A stretch of 64,000 nucleotides of DNA. It comes from Cacajao melanocephalus. Taxonomy: Eukaryota; Chordata; Mammalia; Primates; Pitheciidae. Shown one piece after another: positions 36,363-48,519 of this stretch (position 1 is the first letter of the stretch; each line of letters begins with the position of its first letter). The notes under the pieces are model-generated. The model saw nothing but the letters and a program-made list of their open reading frames with translations, searched no databases and was not told where the DNA came from. Both the position numbers and the translations under genes were made by a program. The DNA lies in NCBI GenBank assembly GCA_963573385.1, contig CAUYLG010022296.1, positions 1-64,000 of the forward strand. The letters are read 5' to 3'.

Positions 36363-37716
36363 TGCCCTCCGCCCCACAGAGCTGGACCATCCTGGGTCCA
36401 GCTGTGCTTGCTGTGAAACTCTCAATCCAGAGCATTTCAGATTGCTGGTCCTTGTGGGGGTGGGACCTGCCAAGCCAGATCACCTGGCTCCCTGTTTCAG
36501 CCCCCTTTTTTTAAGTTGAATGGATGACTCTGTCTCTCAGGCATTCCAGTTGCCAGCTGAAACAGTGCCCGGATTTGTGTGAATTTTTGTGTGGAGACCT
36601 GCTGTGCTGGCTGAAACAGCCGTACTGGAGATTTGTGGTGCTTTTCTGCCTGGGAATCTCCTGGTCTGTGGGCAGTAAAAACTCATTTGGAAATGCGGTG
36701 GTCACTCACCCTCTGCATTCTCACTGGGAACTGCACTCCAGAGCTGTTTCTATTCGGCCATCTTGGGTCATCTCCTCAGATATCTTTTGCATATATTTTC
36801 TTCTAGTCTGTGAATTGTCTTTTTATTCTTTTGACATGCCCTTTCACAGAACAGAAAATTTTTATTTTAAAAAAATCTAGCTTACCACTATTTTCTATAA
36901 AGTGTGCCTTAGATGTTGTATCCAAAAAGTCATTGTGAATCTATAGGTCATCTAGATTTTCTGCCTTGACGTTTCTAGGAGTTGTATAATTTTACATTTT
37001 ACATTTAGGTCTATAATTGATTTTGAGTTAATTTTTGTGAAGGGTTCAAGGTCTGTTCTATATTATTTATTTATTTATTTTGCTTGTGGATGCCCAGTTG
37101 TTCCAGCATCCTTTGTTGAAAAAAAAAAACATCTTTTCTCCATTTTAGTGCCTTTGCTCTTTATTCAAGTTCACTTGGCTGTATTTACACAGATGTATTC
37201 CTGGGCTCTTTGTGCTGTTTAGCTGGTCTATTTGTCTAATCTGTTACCAACACCACACTGTCTTATTTATTACTTTAGTTTTATAGTAAGTCTCAAGCTT
37301 GGGTAGTATCAGTCCTCCAACTAATATGTTGGCTATTTTGAGTAGTTTTCCCTTCCACATAATCTTTAAAGATCACTTTGTCAATATTTATAAAATAACT
37401 TACCCAGATTTTGATTGGGATTGCACTGAATCTGTAGATCAAGTTAGGAAGAGTAAATATTGTGATAATGTTGAGTCTTTCAAACAACATGTATTATCTC
37501 TCTATTTATTTAGTTCTTCTTTTATTTCTTTATCAGAATTTTGTAGTTTTCCTGTTATAGCTCTTGTGCATGTTTGGTTAATTTATTTCTAGGTATATCA
37601 TTTTTCGGGGTACTGATATAAATGGTGTTGTGCTTTGAATTTCAAATGTTACTTATTTATTGCTGGTATAAAGGAAAGTTGGCTTTTGTATTTTAACCTT
37701 GTATCTTGCAACCTTA

Positions 37717-37998
37717 CTACAGTTTCTTATTAGCTCCAATAGTTTTTGTTGTTGTGGTGGTTATTGTTGTTGATTCTGTCAGATCTTCTACATAGACAAT
37801 GATGTCATCTGTGAAAAAGCACAGTTTTATTGCTTCCTCTCTGATATGTATACCTTTTCTGTAATTTTCTTGTCTTATTGCATTAGCTAGGACTTCCAGT
37901 ACAATATTGAAAAGCAGTGGTGAGAGGGGACATCCTTGCGTTATTCCTAACCTTAGTGGGAGACCTTCAAATTCCTCACTGTTAAATATATTAGCCAT
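37717..37998 (-). pseudogene. L1M ORF2 reverse transcriptase fragment
   Basis: The open frame contains TQGCPLSPLLFNIVLEVLA and, further on, FFTDDIIVY. The second is the catalytic FADD box of L1 reverse transcriptase with the Ala changed to Thr. Frames before and after are broken by stops. It is a relic of the old L1M that hosts the nested L1. Confidence 0.88.
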
Positions 37999-39781
37999 AG
38001 ATTTTTTTATGAATATATTTTATCAGGTAGGAAGTTCCCATTTATTCCTAGTTTACTGAGTGTTTTGTTTTTTAATCATGAGTGGGTATTGGATTTTGTC
38101 AAATGCTTGTTCTTCATCTCTTGATATGATCAAGTGATTTCTTTAACCTATTGATAAGATGGATTACATTAATTGATTTTTATATGTTGAACTAGTCTTG
38201 CATAACTTGAATAGAAATCACATTTGTTCATAGTATGGAGTTCTTTTTATACATTGCTGGATTGGATATGCTAATATTTTGTTGAAGATTTTAAAGTCTA
38301 TATTCATGAGACATAATGATCTGTAGTTTTCTTTTCTTATAATGTCTTTGTCTGGTTTTGGTATTCCTCATAGTATGAGTTGGTATATATTCCCTCTGCT
38401 TCTACCTTCTACATGAGATTCTAGAGAATTGATATAAATGTCTTCTTTAAATTACTTGGTAAAATTTACCAGTAAGTTGATCTGGGTCTGCTGTTTCCTG
38501 ATTTAGAATATTATTAATTATTGATTCAGTTTATTTAATAGACATAGGCCTATTCAGATTGTCAATTTATTCTCATGTGAGTGTTGGCATGCTGTGTTTT
38601 TCAGAGAATTGTCCCATTTCGTCTAGGTCATCAAAACAGTGAATTTAGAATTTTTCACAGAATTCCTTTGTTATCCTTTTAATGTACATGAGATCTGTAG
38701 TGGTGGCACCGCTTTCATTTCTGATATTAGTTGATGCCTTCTCCTTTTTTCTCAGTTATCTTGGCGAGAGGCTTATCAGTGTTATTGATCTTTTTGAAGA
38801 ACGCGTTTTCAGTTTTGTTGATTTCCTCTATCAATTTCCTGTTTTCAGTTTTATTACTTTCTGCTCTAATTGTCATTATTTATTTTCCTTTGTCTACTTT
38901 GGAATTAATTTACTCTTCTTTCTTTAGCTTTAAAGAAAACTTTCCCAAGGCAGAAGTTTAGATGGCTGATTTTAGATCTTTCTTTTTTTCTTATATATGT
39001 ATTTAATGTTACAGTTTTCCTTATGTAAGCACTCCTTTCAGTGCATCTCACACATTTTGATAGCTAGGTTTTCCTTTTCATTTAGTGCAATTTTTTTTTA
39101 ATTTTTCTTGAGATTTATTTTTTTCTAAACACATATCTTCTTTAGAAGTGTGTTATGTGATCCCCAAATATTTTCAAAATTTCCAACTATCTTTCTGTTA
39201 CTGATTTCTCATTTAATTCTATTTTGGTCTGAGAGCAGACTCTGTATGATTTCCATGCTTTTAGATTTGTTAAGGTGTGTGTTATTGCCCAGAATGTGAT
39301 CTGTCTTGGTGAATATGTTATGTGAGCCTCAGAAGGTGACTTTTGTGTTGACGTCTATTGACATCCATTCTTTTGAATGAAGTGGCCTATAGATGTCAAC
39401 TGTACCTAGTTGACCAATAGTGTTTTTGTGTTCAACTATGGCCTTACTGATTTTTCTGCCTGCTGGATTTTTAATTTATGGATGAAGGGTATTGAAGTCA
39501 CCAACCATAGTGAGACTTAATCTAATTCTCTGGACAGTTCTATAAATTTTTGCTTTAAGTATTTTTACATTCTCTTGTTAGAAAACAAAAATATTAAGGA
39601 CTGTTATGTCTTTTGGCAGAGGGGATTGACCCCTTTATCATTATGTAATGCCCCACTTTCCTGACAACTTTTCTTGCTGTGAAATCTGCTCTGTCTGAAC
39701 TTAATACAGCTACTTCCACTTTCTTTCGATTCATGTTAGCATGGTCTATCTTTCTCCATCTATTTATTTTTAATCCATATT

Positions 39782-39824
39782 TGTCTTTACATTTCAAGTA
39801 AATGTCTTTACATTTCAAAGTAAA
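39782..39824. repeat. Tandem duplication of about 21 bases
   Basis: 'tgtctttacatttcaagtaa' plus A (39782-39802) is repeated at 39803-39824 with one extra A. A GTT trinucleotide run (39831-39850) follows. Both lie in L1M sequence. Confidence 0.92.
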
Positions 39825-39963
39825 GGTTTTGTTGTTGTTGTTGTTGTTGTTTTTAAAGGTTTTGGTTTTTTACTCCATCTGACAATCTCTGTCTTTTAAT
39901 TGGGGGAATTTAGACCATTGACATTTAAGGTAAATATTGATGTAGTTCAATTAATATTTATGA

Positions 39964-40343
<380 letters not shown>

Positions 40344-42245
40344 TACATATTGTCTGCTTTTTGTGGTTTCAAGGATTTCATATGACTCTATCCTCTTTCT
40401 TTTCTTAGTGTATTAATTGTATTTCTTTAACTTTTTAGGTGATTGCCCTAAAGTTTGCAATAAGCATTTACAACTAATTGAAATCCACTTGCAAATAACT
40501 GTCACAAGTAGTGCAAATACTTTATAATAACAAAATATTTCAAATTCCTCCTCCATGTCCATAAACATACAGTACCTTGTTATTATTATCATGAACAATC
40601 TGTCTGTTAGATAAATTAAGAATAAGAAAAATTAAAGTTTTTGTTGTATCTTCTCTTATTCATTCTTTAGTGCTCTTCCTTTATGTAGTTCTAGTTTCAT
40701 TTTTGTTTTCTCTGAATAACATGAGCACACCACTACTACATTTATACCATTACATAATGTCATTTAACATTTTTTTTTGCAAGTCAGATCTACTGACAAC
40801 AAATTTCCTCAATCTTTATTTGTCTGAGAAAGTCCTTATTTTTCCTTCACTTTTGAAGGCTGGTTTTGCAGAGTACAGAATTCCAGGTTGGTTGATTTTT
40901 TTTTTTCTCTCAACACGTTAAATAATTCCACTCTCTTCTTGCTTGCATAGTCTCTGAGGAGATGTCAGACATACTTTTATAAGTGACGTGATTTTCCCTC
41001 CTCTGGCTTACTTCAGCATTTTTTCTTTGCCTTTGATTTTATAAGATTTGGATATGATGTGCCTAAGTATAGTTTTTAAGTTTTCATTTTTTTGGCATTT
41101 ATCCTGCTTAGTTTTCTTTGAGCTTCCTATTTTTGTAGTTTGATGTCTGCAATAATGACTGAGAATTTTTCCAAATTAATATGTGGTTTGGAAGTTTCTG
41201 TTATCACATCCTCACACTTAGAGATTCTTTCTTCAATCATGTTCAGTCTACTAATTAAATGTTAGTCACCAAAGCCATTCTTCCTTTCCGTTACAGCATT
41301 TTTATTCATTAGCATTTCTTTTTTATTCTTTCTTAGAATAGCCATCTCTCTGCTGACACTGTTTGTTTCTTAAATGTTGTCTACTTTTTTCTATTAAAGC
41401 TTTTATTAATCATAGTTTTAAAAAAATTCCTTTTCTGATAATTCCAACATCCCTACCATATCTGACTCTGGTTCTGATGCTAATTCAGTCTCTCCAACTG
41501 TGGTTTTTTGGGTTTTTTTTTTTTTTTTGCTTTTATTAATGTAGTGATAAGTTTTGGGGATTTGGGAAGCATTCTATGATTAGGTCTCAGTCTTTTGGTG
41601 AGCTTGTGCCTCTGGGCTATGGATGTCACAAGTTTTCTCCCACGCCTTTCCATAGGACAGGATGACTGGAGGGAACAAAGTTGTTCATTTCTCGTCCCCT
41701 AGGTAAGTGAGGCACTGATACAACCTCAGAAGATTCAGCTCTGGTAAAATAGTGTCTCCTGTGGGTAGGTCTTGTTAAGAAGAACAGAATGCTCTGATGT
41801 ATTTCAAAACAGTAGTATTTCCTCTCTCCCTACTAGAAGCTACAGGGGACTCTTTTCCAATATTTACTGTGAGAATCTAGTAGAACTTCTGGAGGGAAAA
41901 CTTATACAAGTATGAGGACCCTCTATGACTGAATACCCTGAAGTTTTCATCTTTCCACTTTGTCCGCACTGAATCTCCAGAAATTCATTAATTACTGTTT
42001 AGGGTTTCCCACCCTGGTACTTGCTCATAATGAGATTTCTGATCATGGATTTCTGTTTTGGTTGTTAAGTTGTAATTTTCCATGTCCACCTATCTCTCCA
42101 ATGTTGCCCCGTGGTTTGTTCTATGAGTGCACTTCTCTGATGGATCCAAGAAGAGTTGCAGTTTTTCATTTTGCTCAGATTTTTACTTATTGTTAGGACA
42201 GCCTGAGGATATCTAAGCTCCTGACATGCCAGACTGGAAATCAGG

Positions 42246-42569
42246 AGTTTATACTTTTATTTTCAATTATGGCTTTACTTAACAACTGCTTTGCAAATTT
42301 CCTAAAACTTTAACAACTTGCTCTTGTGAGTTTGGGGTGGGAAAGAGAAGGGTCTCCAACCCACCATTTCCTTTATGCCATATGTAACATACTTAAACAT
42401 CTAGTATTGATAGATTTGTTTTAAAATAGTGTCAGTTACAAACTGTCTATTAAATATGAAAAAAATTACTGTTTCTTCTGTCTTCTTCCTCATCCACACT
42501 TAAGCTTTTCAATTCACTGCTGCATTTTATTGTTTAATTCCCCATGAAAACCAATGACAGGACATTTTT
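42246..42569. other. Unassigned sequence
   Basis: Nothing recognised between the L1M 5' end and the next Alu. Confidence 0.4.
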
Positions 42570-42842
42570 TTAAGATGGTCTCGCTCTATTGCCAAGGCTA
42601 GAGTGCAATAGCACAATCACACTCACTGCAGTCTCTAACCCCCGGCTCAAGTGATCCACCCACCTCAGCCTCCCAGTTATCTGAGACTACAGGTGCGCAC
42701 CACCACACCCAGCTAATTTTTGTATCTTATTTTGCAGATATGGGGTTTTGCCATATTATCCAGGCTGGCCTGGAGCTCCTGAGCTCAAGCAATACCTGGC
42801 CTCAGCCTCCCAAAGTGCTGGGATTATGGGCATGAGCACATT
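42570..42842 (-). mobile_element. AluJ-type SINE
   Basis: 'aagatggtctcgctctattg', 'ctcaagtgatccacccacct' and 'gatatggggttttgccatat' give an older Alu pattern, closing at 'gattatgggcatgagcaca'. High divergence and 'ctcaagcaatacctggcctc' fit AluJ. Confidence 0.9.
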
Positions 42843-43254
42843 ATTGCATATTATCAGAAATACTAACTAAAAATAATTAGAAAAAATAAATACATAAGTA
42901 CAAACATACCTTAGAGGAAAAAAAATCATCATCAACAACAAACTTATCAAGTGAAGGAGTGGGACAGATCTTTCTAAGAAGGAAACAGAAATCAGACACT
43001 GTAAAGCACAGATTGACCAACAGAACTAAAGAAGAACTTGATAAATTTGACTATATGTAAACACTAATGCATATGAGAGGAAGCAGGTAGTAGTGCCCTT
43101 AATACATGCGTATAACTTAATGTTTAGACTATCACTTGATTAAGAAAAAGGATAAATATGTAAAGGGTAATCTATGGTCACTTAAGCAAGCCAAATGGGC
43201 TGGAGTTCATGCCTCATCCCCACTAAAATTCTATTTTTTAAAAAAAAGCTTTTT
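42843..43254. other. Mostly unassigned, possible L1M scrap
   Basis: The piece 'gaagaacttgataaatttgac' near 43030 resembles an L1M ORF2/3' region in forward orientation. The rest is A-rich and unassigned. Confidence 0.35.
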
Positions 43255-43612
43255 AAAAGATGGCTTTCATAAAAAAGAACGAATTCATGTCCTTTGCAGG
43301 GACATGGATGAAGTGGAAAACCATCATTCTCAGCAAACTAATGCAGGAACAGAAAACCACACACTGCGTGTTCCCACTTATAAGTGGGAGTTGAACCATG
43401 AGAACGCATGGACACAGGGAGAGGAACGTCACACAGTGGGGCCTGTTGGGGAGTGGGGGACAAAGGGAGGGAGAGCATTAGGAGAAATACCTAACATAGA
43501 TGACGGGTTGTTGGATGCAGCAAACACCAGGGCACATGTGTAACTATGTAACAAACCTGCACGTTCTGTACATGTACCCCAGAACTTAAAGTAAAATAAT
43601 GAATAAATAGCT
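43255..43612 (+). mobile_element. L1 3' end, short 5'-truncated copy
   Basis: The forward reading 'gaattcatgtcctttgcagg', 'ggaacagaaaaccacacact', 'caccagggcacatgtgtaac' and 'tgtaccccagaacttaaag' is the end of L1 ORF2 and the 3' UTR, including the G-rich tract near 43450-43475. An A-rich tail follows to about 43612. The 135-residue plus ORF at 43136-43543 runs across the junction and is incidental. Confidence 0.93.
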
Positions 43613-43639
43613 TTAATATTATAGAAAAATCATGAAGAT

Positions 43640-44010
43640 AGTTTTTTATTTTCCTTTTAATTTTTTATTGATTTAAAAGTCACAAAATATAAAATTAACC
43701 ATTTTTAAATGACCAATACCATGGCAATTAGTGCATTTATAATTCTGTACAACAACCACATCTGTCTAGTTCTAAACATTTCATCACTCCACCAAAAATT
43801 TCTAGACTCATCAGTCAATTACTCCCCACTCCCAGTTCCTTCAGTTCCTAGCAACTATCAGTCTGTCTTCCTCTCTCTGGATTTACCTATTCTGAATATT
43901 TTATATAAGTGAAATCACACAATATGTGGTTCTTTATGTCTGGCTTCTCGTACTTAGCATAATGTTTTTGAGGTTCATCCACCTACTCTTCTTAATGGCT
44001 TTTCAAGTTC
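43640..44010 (-). mobile_element. L1M 3' fragment
   Basis: Complement of an old L1M: 'ttgatttaaaagtcacaaaa', 'cctagcaactatcagtctgt', 'ttagcataatgtttttgagg'. The small ORFs 43709-43912 and 43926-44108 are shadows. Confidence 0.8.
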
Positions 44011-47000
44011 CGACACTGACAATGTGGAGAATGTATTATTTTTCTGCTTTATTCACAGCTTTTCTTTGCTTTTCACTCTGTGTTGGTAATGACCAGAACC
44101 ATACTTAGTCCTAAATGGGGCTGAAATTTTTCCCTCCAAAGGCTTTTTCTTTCAGTTCCCTAGTTGTATCAGAAAAGTAAATGCAGATATGTAGAGTAGG
44201 TAACGATATCAGGAAGGATATGATGGTATAATTTACCATAGATTAAAATGATTCAGGAAAATTGCCTAGGGAAAAATATGAATGATTAACATTTAGTAAA
44301 ATACAGCCTGGAGCCACCAGTGCACTGCTCCAGGAGAGCCATTCACACGGATGCCCACAGTCATAGGAGGTGACGCAGGTGCATATAACTGCAGCAGTCC
44401 ATTCCCCTCGTGATGACAACTATTTTACTTTATTCAACTAAATTTTATGCCTATCCACTTCAAATTCATTCCCAGAAATTGTTCTCACCATTTGCCACTT
44501 TTATTCTCAGAAGGCAAGAAGTTTAAAAGCCACAAAACGTATGCCTAAAAGATGAAAAAATGGAATCACAGTCTTAGTGCTAAATTGAAGTAATATCAGA
44601 AGGAAGAAATGAAAGCAGAAGAAAAGTGATTGAAACTTGTAAACTTACTGGTGTTTTATGAGGAGACACAATGCTCCCACCATGCTATCCTGAAGAAACT
44701 GCCAGCCTCCAAATGAAAAGCTGAAATAAGAGTAGTGGGAAACCAATGTTAACTATTTTGCCTGCAAGAAATTCCTTAGAATGAGAGCAGTCCCTGAACT
44801 CCGTAGTATCATTTTGTATGTTTACTTATAACTACTACTCATCATTTGGCCCACTGGGTCTCCTTTTGTACTGGAACAGCACTGCCAAGGGACTGCCTGT
44901 CGTGGACTAATTCTGGAGAGTGGAGCACCACTGGGCCGGGGGGGGCTATGGGCTATGGAATCTGAAGTGAAGAGGATGGATGGCATTTAGTTTAGTGCAT
45001 TCCTCTGCAGATGCTCATTTAATTTTTAAAAATGTCTCTGAACTTCAGGGACGATTCTTCCCGGATTTTATGTAGTTCTCTCCAGTTACACACATAACAC
45101 CTTAGAGATGCATTTTGATAGTGAGGTCTTTCAATATGTCAGGCTCTTTTCATTTAGCTTAAACGTTTTAGATATTGGACCATTATAGCTGAATATTTCT
45201 CTTCCCTTGCCTTCATGTAAAATGACCCTAGTGTAAAGTATAAACCTCGTTTGTTTGCAAGGAAAATGCACTCTTCAGTTTCATGTTTCTGGGTGAAGGA
45301 ATCTGTCAGTGTGCTGCCTTTCATTACTAATAACTGTAGCAGGTCAGTTTGCTTTACTATAACATTAATTTATCATGTGACTTGTAAGTATCATGTCAGT
45401 GTGAGAATACAGCCAATAAAAAGCCATAAACATAAGTCATCTGCTAAGAGGTATTTCAGTGTTTTTAGAAATTCCCTGGGTGACTTGTCATGGATGTATT
45501 TTATTAAACTATGTATCCAAACAAAGTACTCTGTGAAAATCAGGTGGGAAATTTGTCTTCTAACAGCTTTTTGCATAATTCCCCATTAATCCATATTGAA
45601 CTTGGTTTCTTATTGGAGGCTATTTTAAGTAGTCTTTTATCAGAATCAGAGATTTTATACTAATCTGACCTTTTAATTATGAACATTTAGAATATTTATT
45701 AACAGGAGTTGTAAGTTCTCCCAACTAAACAGACGTGGTACATTCAGTTTAACACAAAACACACATCAGAAAACTTCATTCTAGTTATGAGGCTGAACTT
45801 TCCTGAAACCTCAGTATCATTTGATCCTAAAACTAAAATCTTTTGAGACTACCAGTTACACTATACTTTCATTACAGTGTGAAAGAATCCCTGTTGAAAC
45901 ACAGTATAGCTGGGTTTTGGGTCCAGCTCTCTCTAACTGCCTGCATGAATGTAAGCTTGTTATTGTACCCATTTCCTTGTCTGGGGGAAAAAGGGTTTGA
46001 AATAGAACAGTAGTTCTTAACCAGGAGACCATCACATAACTTTGGGATTTTTTTTTTTCAAAATATACTTGTCCATATCCACCTGCCATCCTTTAACCCC
46101 ATTCTAATTTAATGAAGTTGGGGTGATTTATTTCTAGTTAAATTTGTCTTGGAGAAATGATGTCTCTCAATGGATCCAGCTCTATAAGATATGACTCTGA
46201 AATCACAATAGCTGTGGTTGCAGCATTTGCAGCAATAATTGTATCAAAAGTATCAATAGTGTTATAAAAAGTGTTTATATCCAGTTCTAGCAATGAAAGT
46301 CTTTCTGATTAAAATCAGAAAATTTACAACTTTCTGATTAAAATAAATGGGTTAGCTGTTTCTCAATCTGTTATGACAACAAACTTCTTTCTGGATCAAA
46401 AATCTTGATGTGTAATGTAAGATAGAGTCCAACATACATTTCGGTAAGAATAAAGAATATTTAAAAGTATAATGGTCCTCACTAGACTTCTTCTCAGTGG
46501 GAAAATGGTACAGAATGGGAGTTCTGTAACCTCTGCATCCTTTAGCAACCCCACCCCAGAGCCAGAAGACCAACAGGTCAGACCAGGAAAAGTAATAGGA
46601 GCAGAATTTTCTCAGGCTTGAAGATGGAGTGTTAATTGCCGATCTAGAAAAAGTGCTTCATCTCTTGTCCTTAACATTTGGGTCTGTAGGAAAGGCTGAT
46701 TTCATGAACATGTGGCCTGCGCAGTCACAGAGGGCCCCAAGTTCAGAAAGGCCTCCTGTTCTTGTAATGCTCTGCTGTTATAGTCTTGAAATTCTTAATG
46801 TTTTTAAAGAAGGGTCCTACATTTTTTTTCATTTTGCACTGGACTCTGCAAATTAGGTAGCTAGTCCTGCTTGTAGCAATAAAACTAACCCTTCCAATAA
46901 AACCAAGTGGTTCCTATCATTTTGTTTGCCTCTTTACTTTTTCCTTTAAAAGTCACTCTTTATTTACATTGTTTAAGCAATGGTAACAAGTGTCACCTTC

Positions 47001-47499
47001 GTTGGCTGCCACTGGCACTTAAGGCACATAACAAGCTTGTCCTCCAGTTCTAATGATCTGCTCATTCTAAACACTGCAGCTGTTTCTCCATACACCAATC
47101 ATTACCAACCCCTCCTTTCCATCAAGAGAAGATTTGCTTCCTAATACCCAGATCACTCTAATTAGAACACTGCAAAAACTGACAGCTAAGGCAAATGGCC
47201 ACCTACTCATTCTCATACACTGGCCTCTCTAGCAGCAGTGAATTTCTGTGATTATTTCCTTGCTACTAATAAAATACTAGCTGGAAAAGTAATCAAGTGA
47301 GGAGCCACTAGAATTTTATTTCTTCTTCAAGCATTTAATAGCCAACTATAGGACCCTGGGTATTTACTGAAAGACAATTTCAGTTATGTTAAGAAATTGC
47401 TATTTAGGACAACAGATCAATAAAATAAATTGTTAAATCTATAATTTAGGTAGTTATGGAGTAAAGACAAAAAATCCTTTTTCATTTTATATATTCAAA
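44011..47499. other. Unassigned sequence
   Basis: No clear repeat or exon in 3.5 kb. A MIR-like piece may lie at 45890-45990 ('gggttttgggtccagctctc', 'gtacccatttccttgtctgg'), but it is too diverged to call. A 15-base direct repeat 'ctttctgattaaaat' occurs at 46301 and 46330, the first within a small hairpin. A run of nine G starts near 44938. ORFs 45251-45589, 45856-46089, 46352-46573 and 46629-46856 show no domain. Confidence 0.4.
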
Positions 47500-48085
47500 G
47501 CAGTTGATCCATGATTTTCTGATACATAATGGCTGTATGTATTTATGAGATATATGTGATATTTTGTTACATGCATAGGGTGTGTAATGATGAAGTCAGA
47601 GTATTTGAGGTGTCTGTCATCTGGAGTATATATCATTGCTATGTGTTGGGAACATTTCAAGTTCTCTCTTCTAGCTATTTTGAAATATACAAGACATTTT
47701 TGTTTACTGGAGTCACCCTATTATGCTACTGAATATTAGCACTGATTCCTTCTATCTAAATGTATGTTTGCGCTCATTAGCCAACTTCTCTTCTTCTCGC
47801 TCCCTCATGGACACACCCTTCCCAGCCTCTGGTAACCATCATTCTACTCACTCTCTACCTCCATGAGGTCGATTTTTCAGCTCCCACATATGAGTGAGAA
47901 CATGCAATATTTGTCTTTCCATACCTGGCATATTTCTCTTAACATAATGACTCCAGTTCCATCCATGTTGCTGCAAATGACATAATTTCATTCTTTTTTA
48001 TTGCCAAATATTAGGTTGGTGCAAAAGTAATTGCAGTTTTTGCAATGATAATAGTATTCCATTGTGTATATGTGTAACTTTTTTG
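47500..48085 (-). mobile_element. L1 3' end carrying a MADE1 remnant
   Basis: Complement of L1 3' UTR and the last part of ORF2: 'gatatattgtgatattttgt'-like opening near 47550, 'cctctggtaaccatcattct' near 47826 and 'attccattgtgtatatgtgt' near 48056. The L1 match fails near 48085. The MADE1 remnant lies at 48011-48051. Confidence 0.82.
48009..48053 (+). mobile_element. MADE1 (mariner MITE) remnant of 41 bases
   Basis: 'ttaggttggtgcaaaagtaa' followed by 'ttgcagtttttgcaatgata' is the left half of MADE1, an 80-bp palindromic mariner MITE. TA dinucleotides at 48009-48010 and 48052-48053 mark the target duplication. The right half is missing except for terminal bases, so no hairpin can form. It sits within L1 sequence. 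Confidence 0.9.
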
Positions 48086-48519
48086 CTATTTTTCCCTCAT
48101 GAATCTAGGGAAGCATTTGTTCACTGATACATTTTGTTAGTTTTCTCTAATTTAGCATCATCTTTTCATCTTGCTTGATTTTCATGCAGCTAAATTGAAA
48201 ATTTGTAGTTTTCTGCCTAAAAAAAATAATGTTTTCTATAAATTGCATTCTCTAATTTTCTTGTCAGCCTGCTTCAAGAAAATCCTTGCGTTCAAAACAC
48301 TTGCTGTCAGTTTGCCCCATACCAAATGGTTGTTTAATCCAAATAGCTGAGCAACGAATCAAGCATTTCCTTCTGAAGAAAGAGTGCTTGTGCAGCCAAA
48401 CCCACTGGGTAGCAGAGGAGAAGACCACACATCCGGAACTCCCCAGTGTAGTGTGACGGGGGGACAGCTGATAGCTGGATTTGCAGCATTCCCAGACATC
48501 ACTAGTCCCAAACCATTAT
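48086..48519. other. Non-L1 filler between two L1 pieces
   Basis: About 434 bases with no recognisable repeat separate an L1 3' end (left) from L1 reverse transcriptase sequence (right), both in minus orientation. Confidence 0.5.

Larger units (their letters stand above)
32694..36791 (-). mobile_element. 4.07-kb L1 with both ends but deleted ORF2 middle
   Basis: Target duplications 'agatatcttttaca' (32694-32707) and 'agatatcttttgca' (36778-36791) flank an insert of 4070 bases. The left end is the 3' UTR complement ('ttaggttctggcatacatgt'). The right end complements the start of the L1 5' UTR ('ctattcggccatcttggg'). The element therefore kept its 5' end, yet it is about 2 kb too short because the centre of ORF2 is missing at about 33540. 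ORF1 and the 5' UTR occupy about 34900-36777. Primate-age, not the youngest human class. Confidence 0.9.

Noticed and set aside
43136..43543. 135-codon plus-strand frame
   Set aside because: It crosses the junction of unassigned DNA and an L1 3' end; the second half is the known L1 3' UTR text.
45251..45589. 112-codon plus-strand frame in non-repeat DNA
   Set aside because: Composition looks random, an overlapping minus-strand frame is equally open, and splice signals are lacking.
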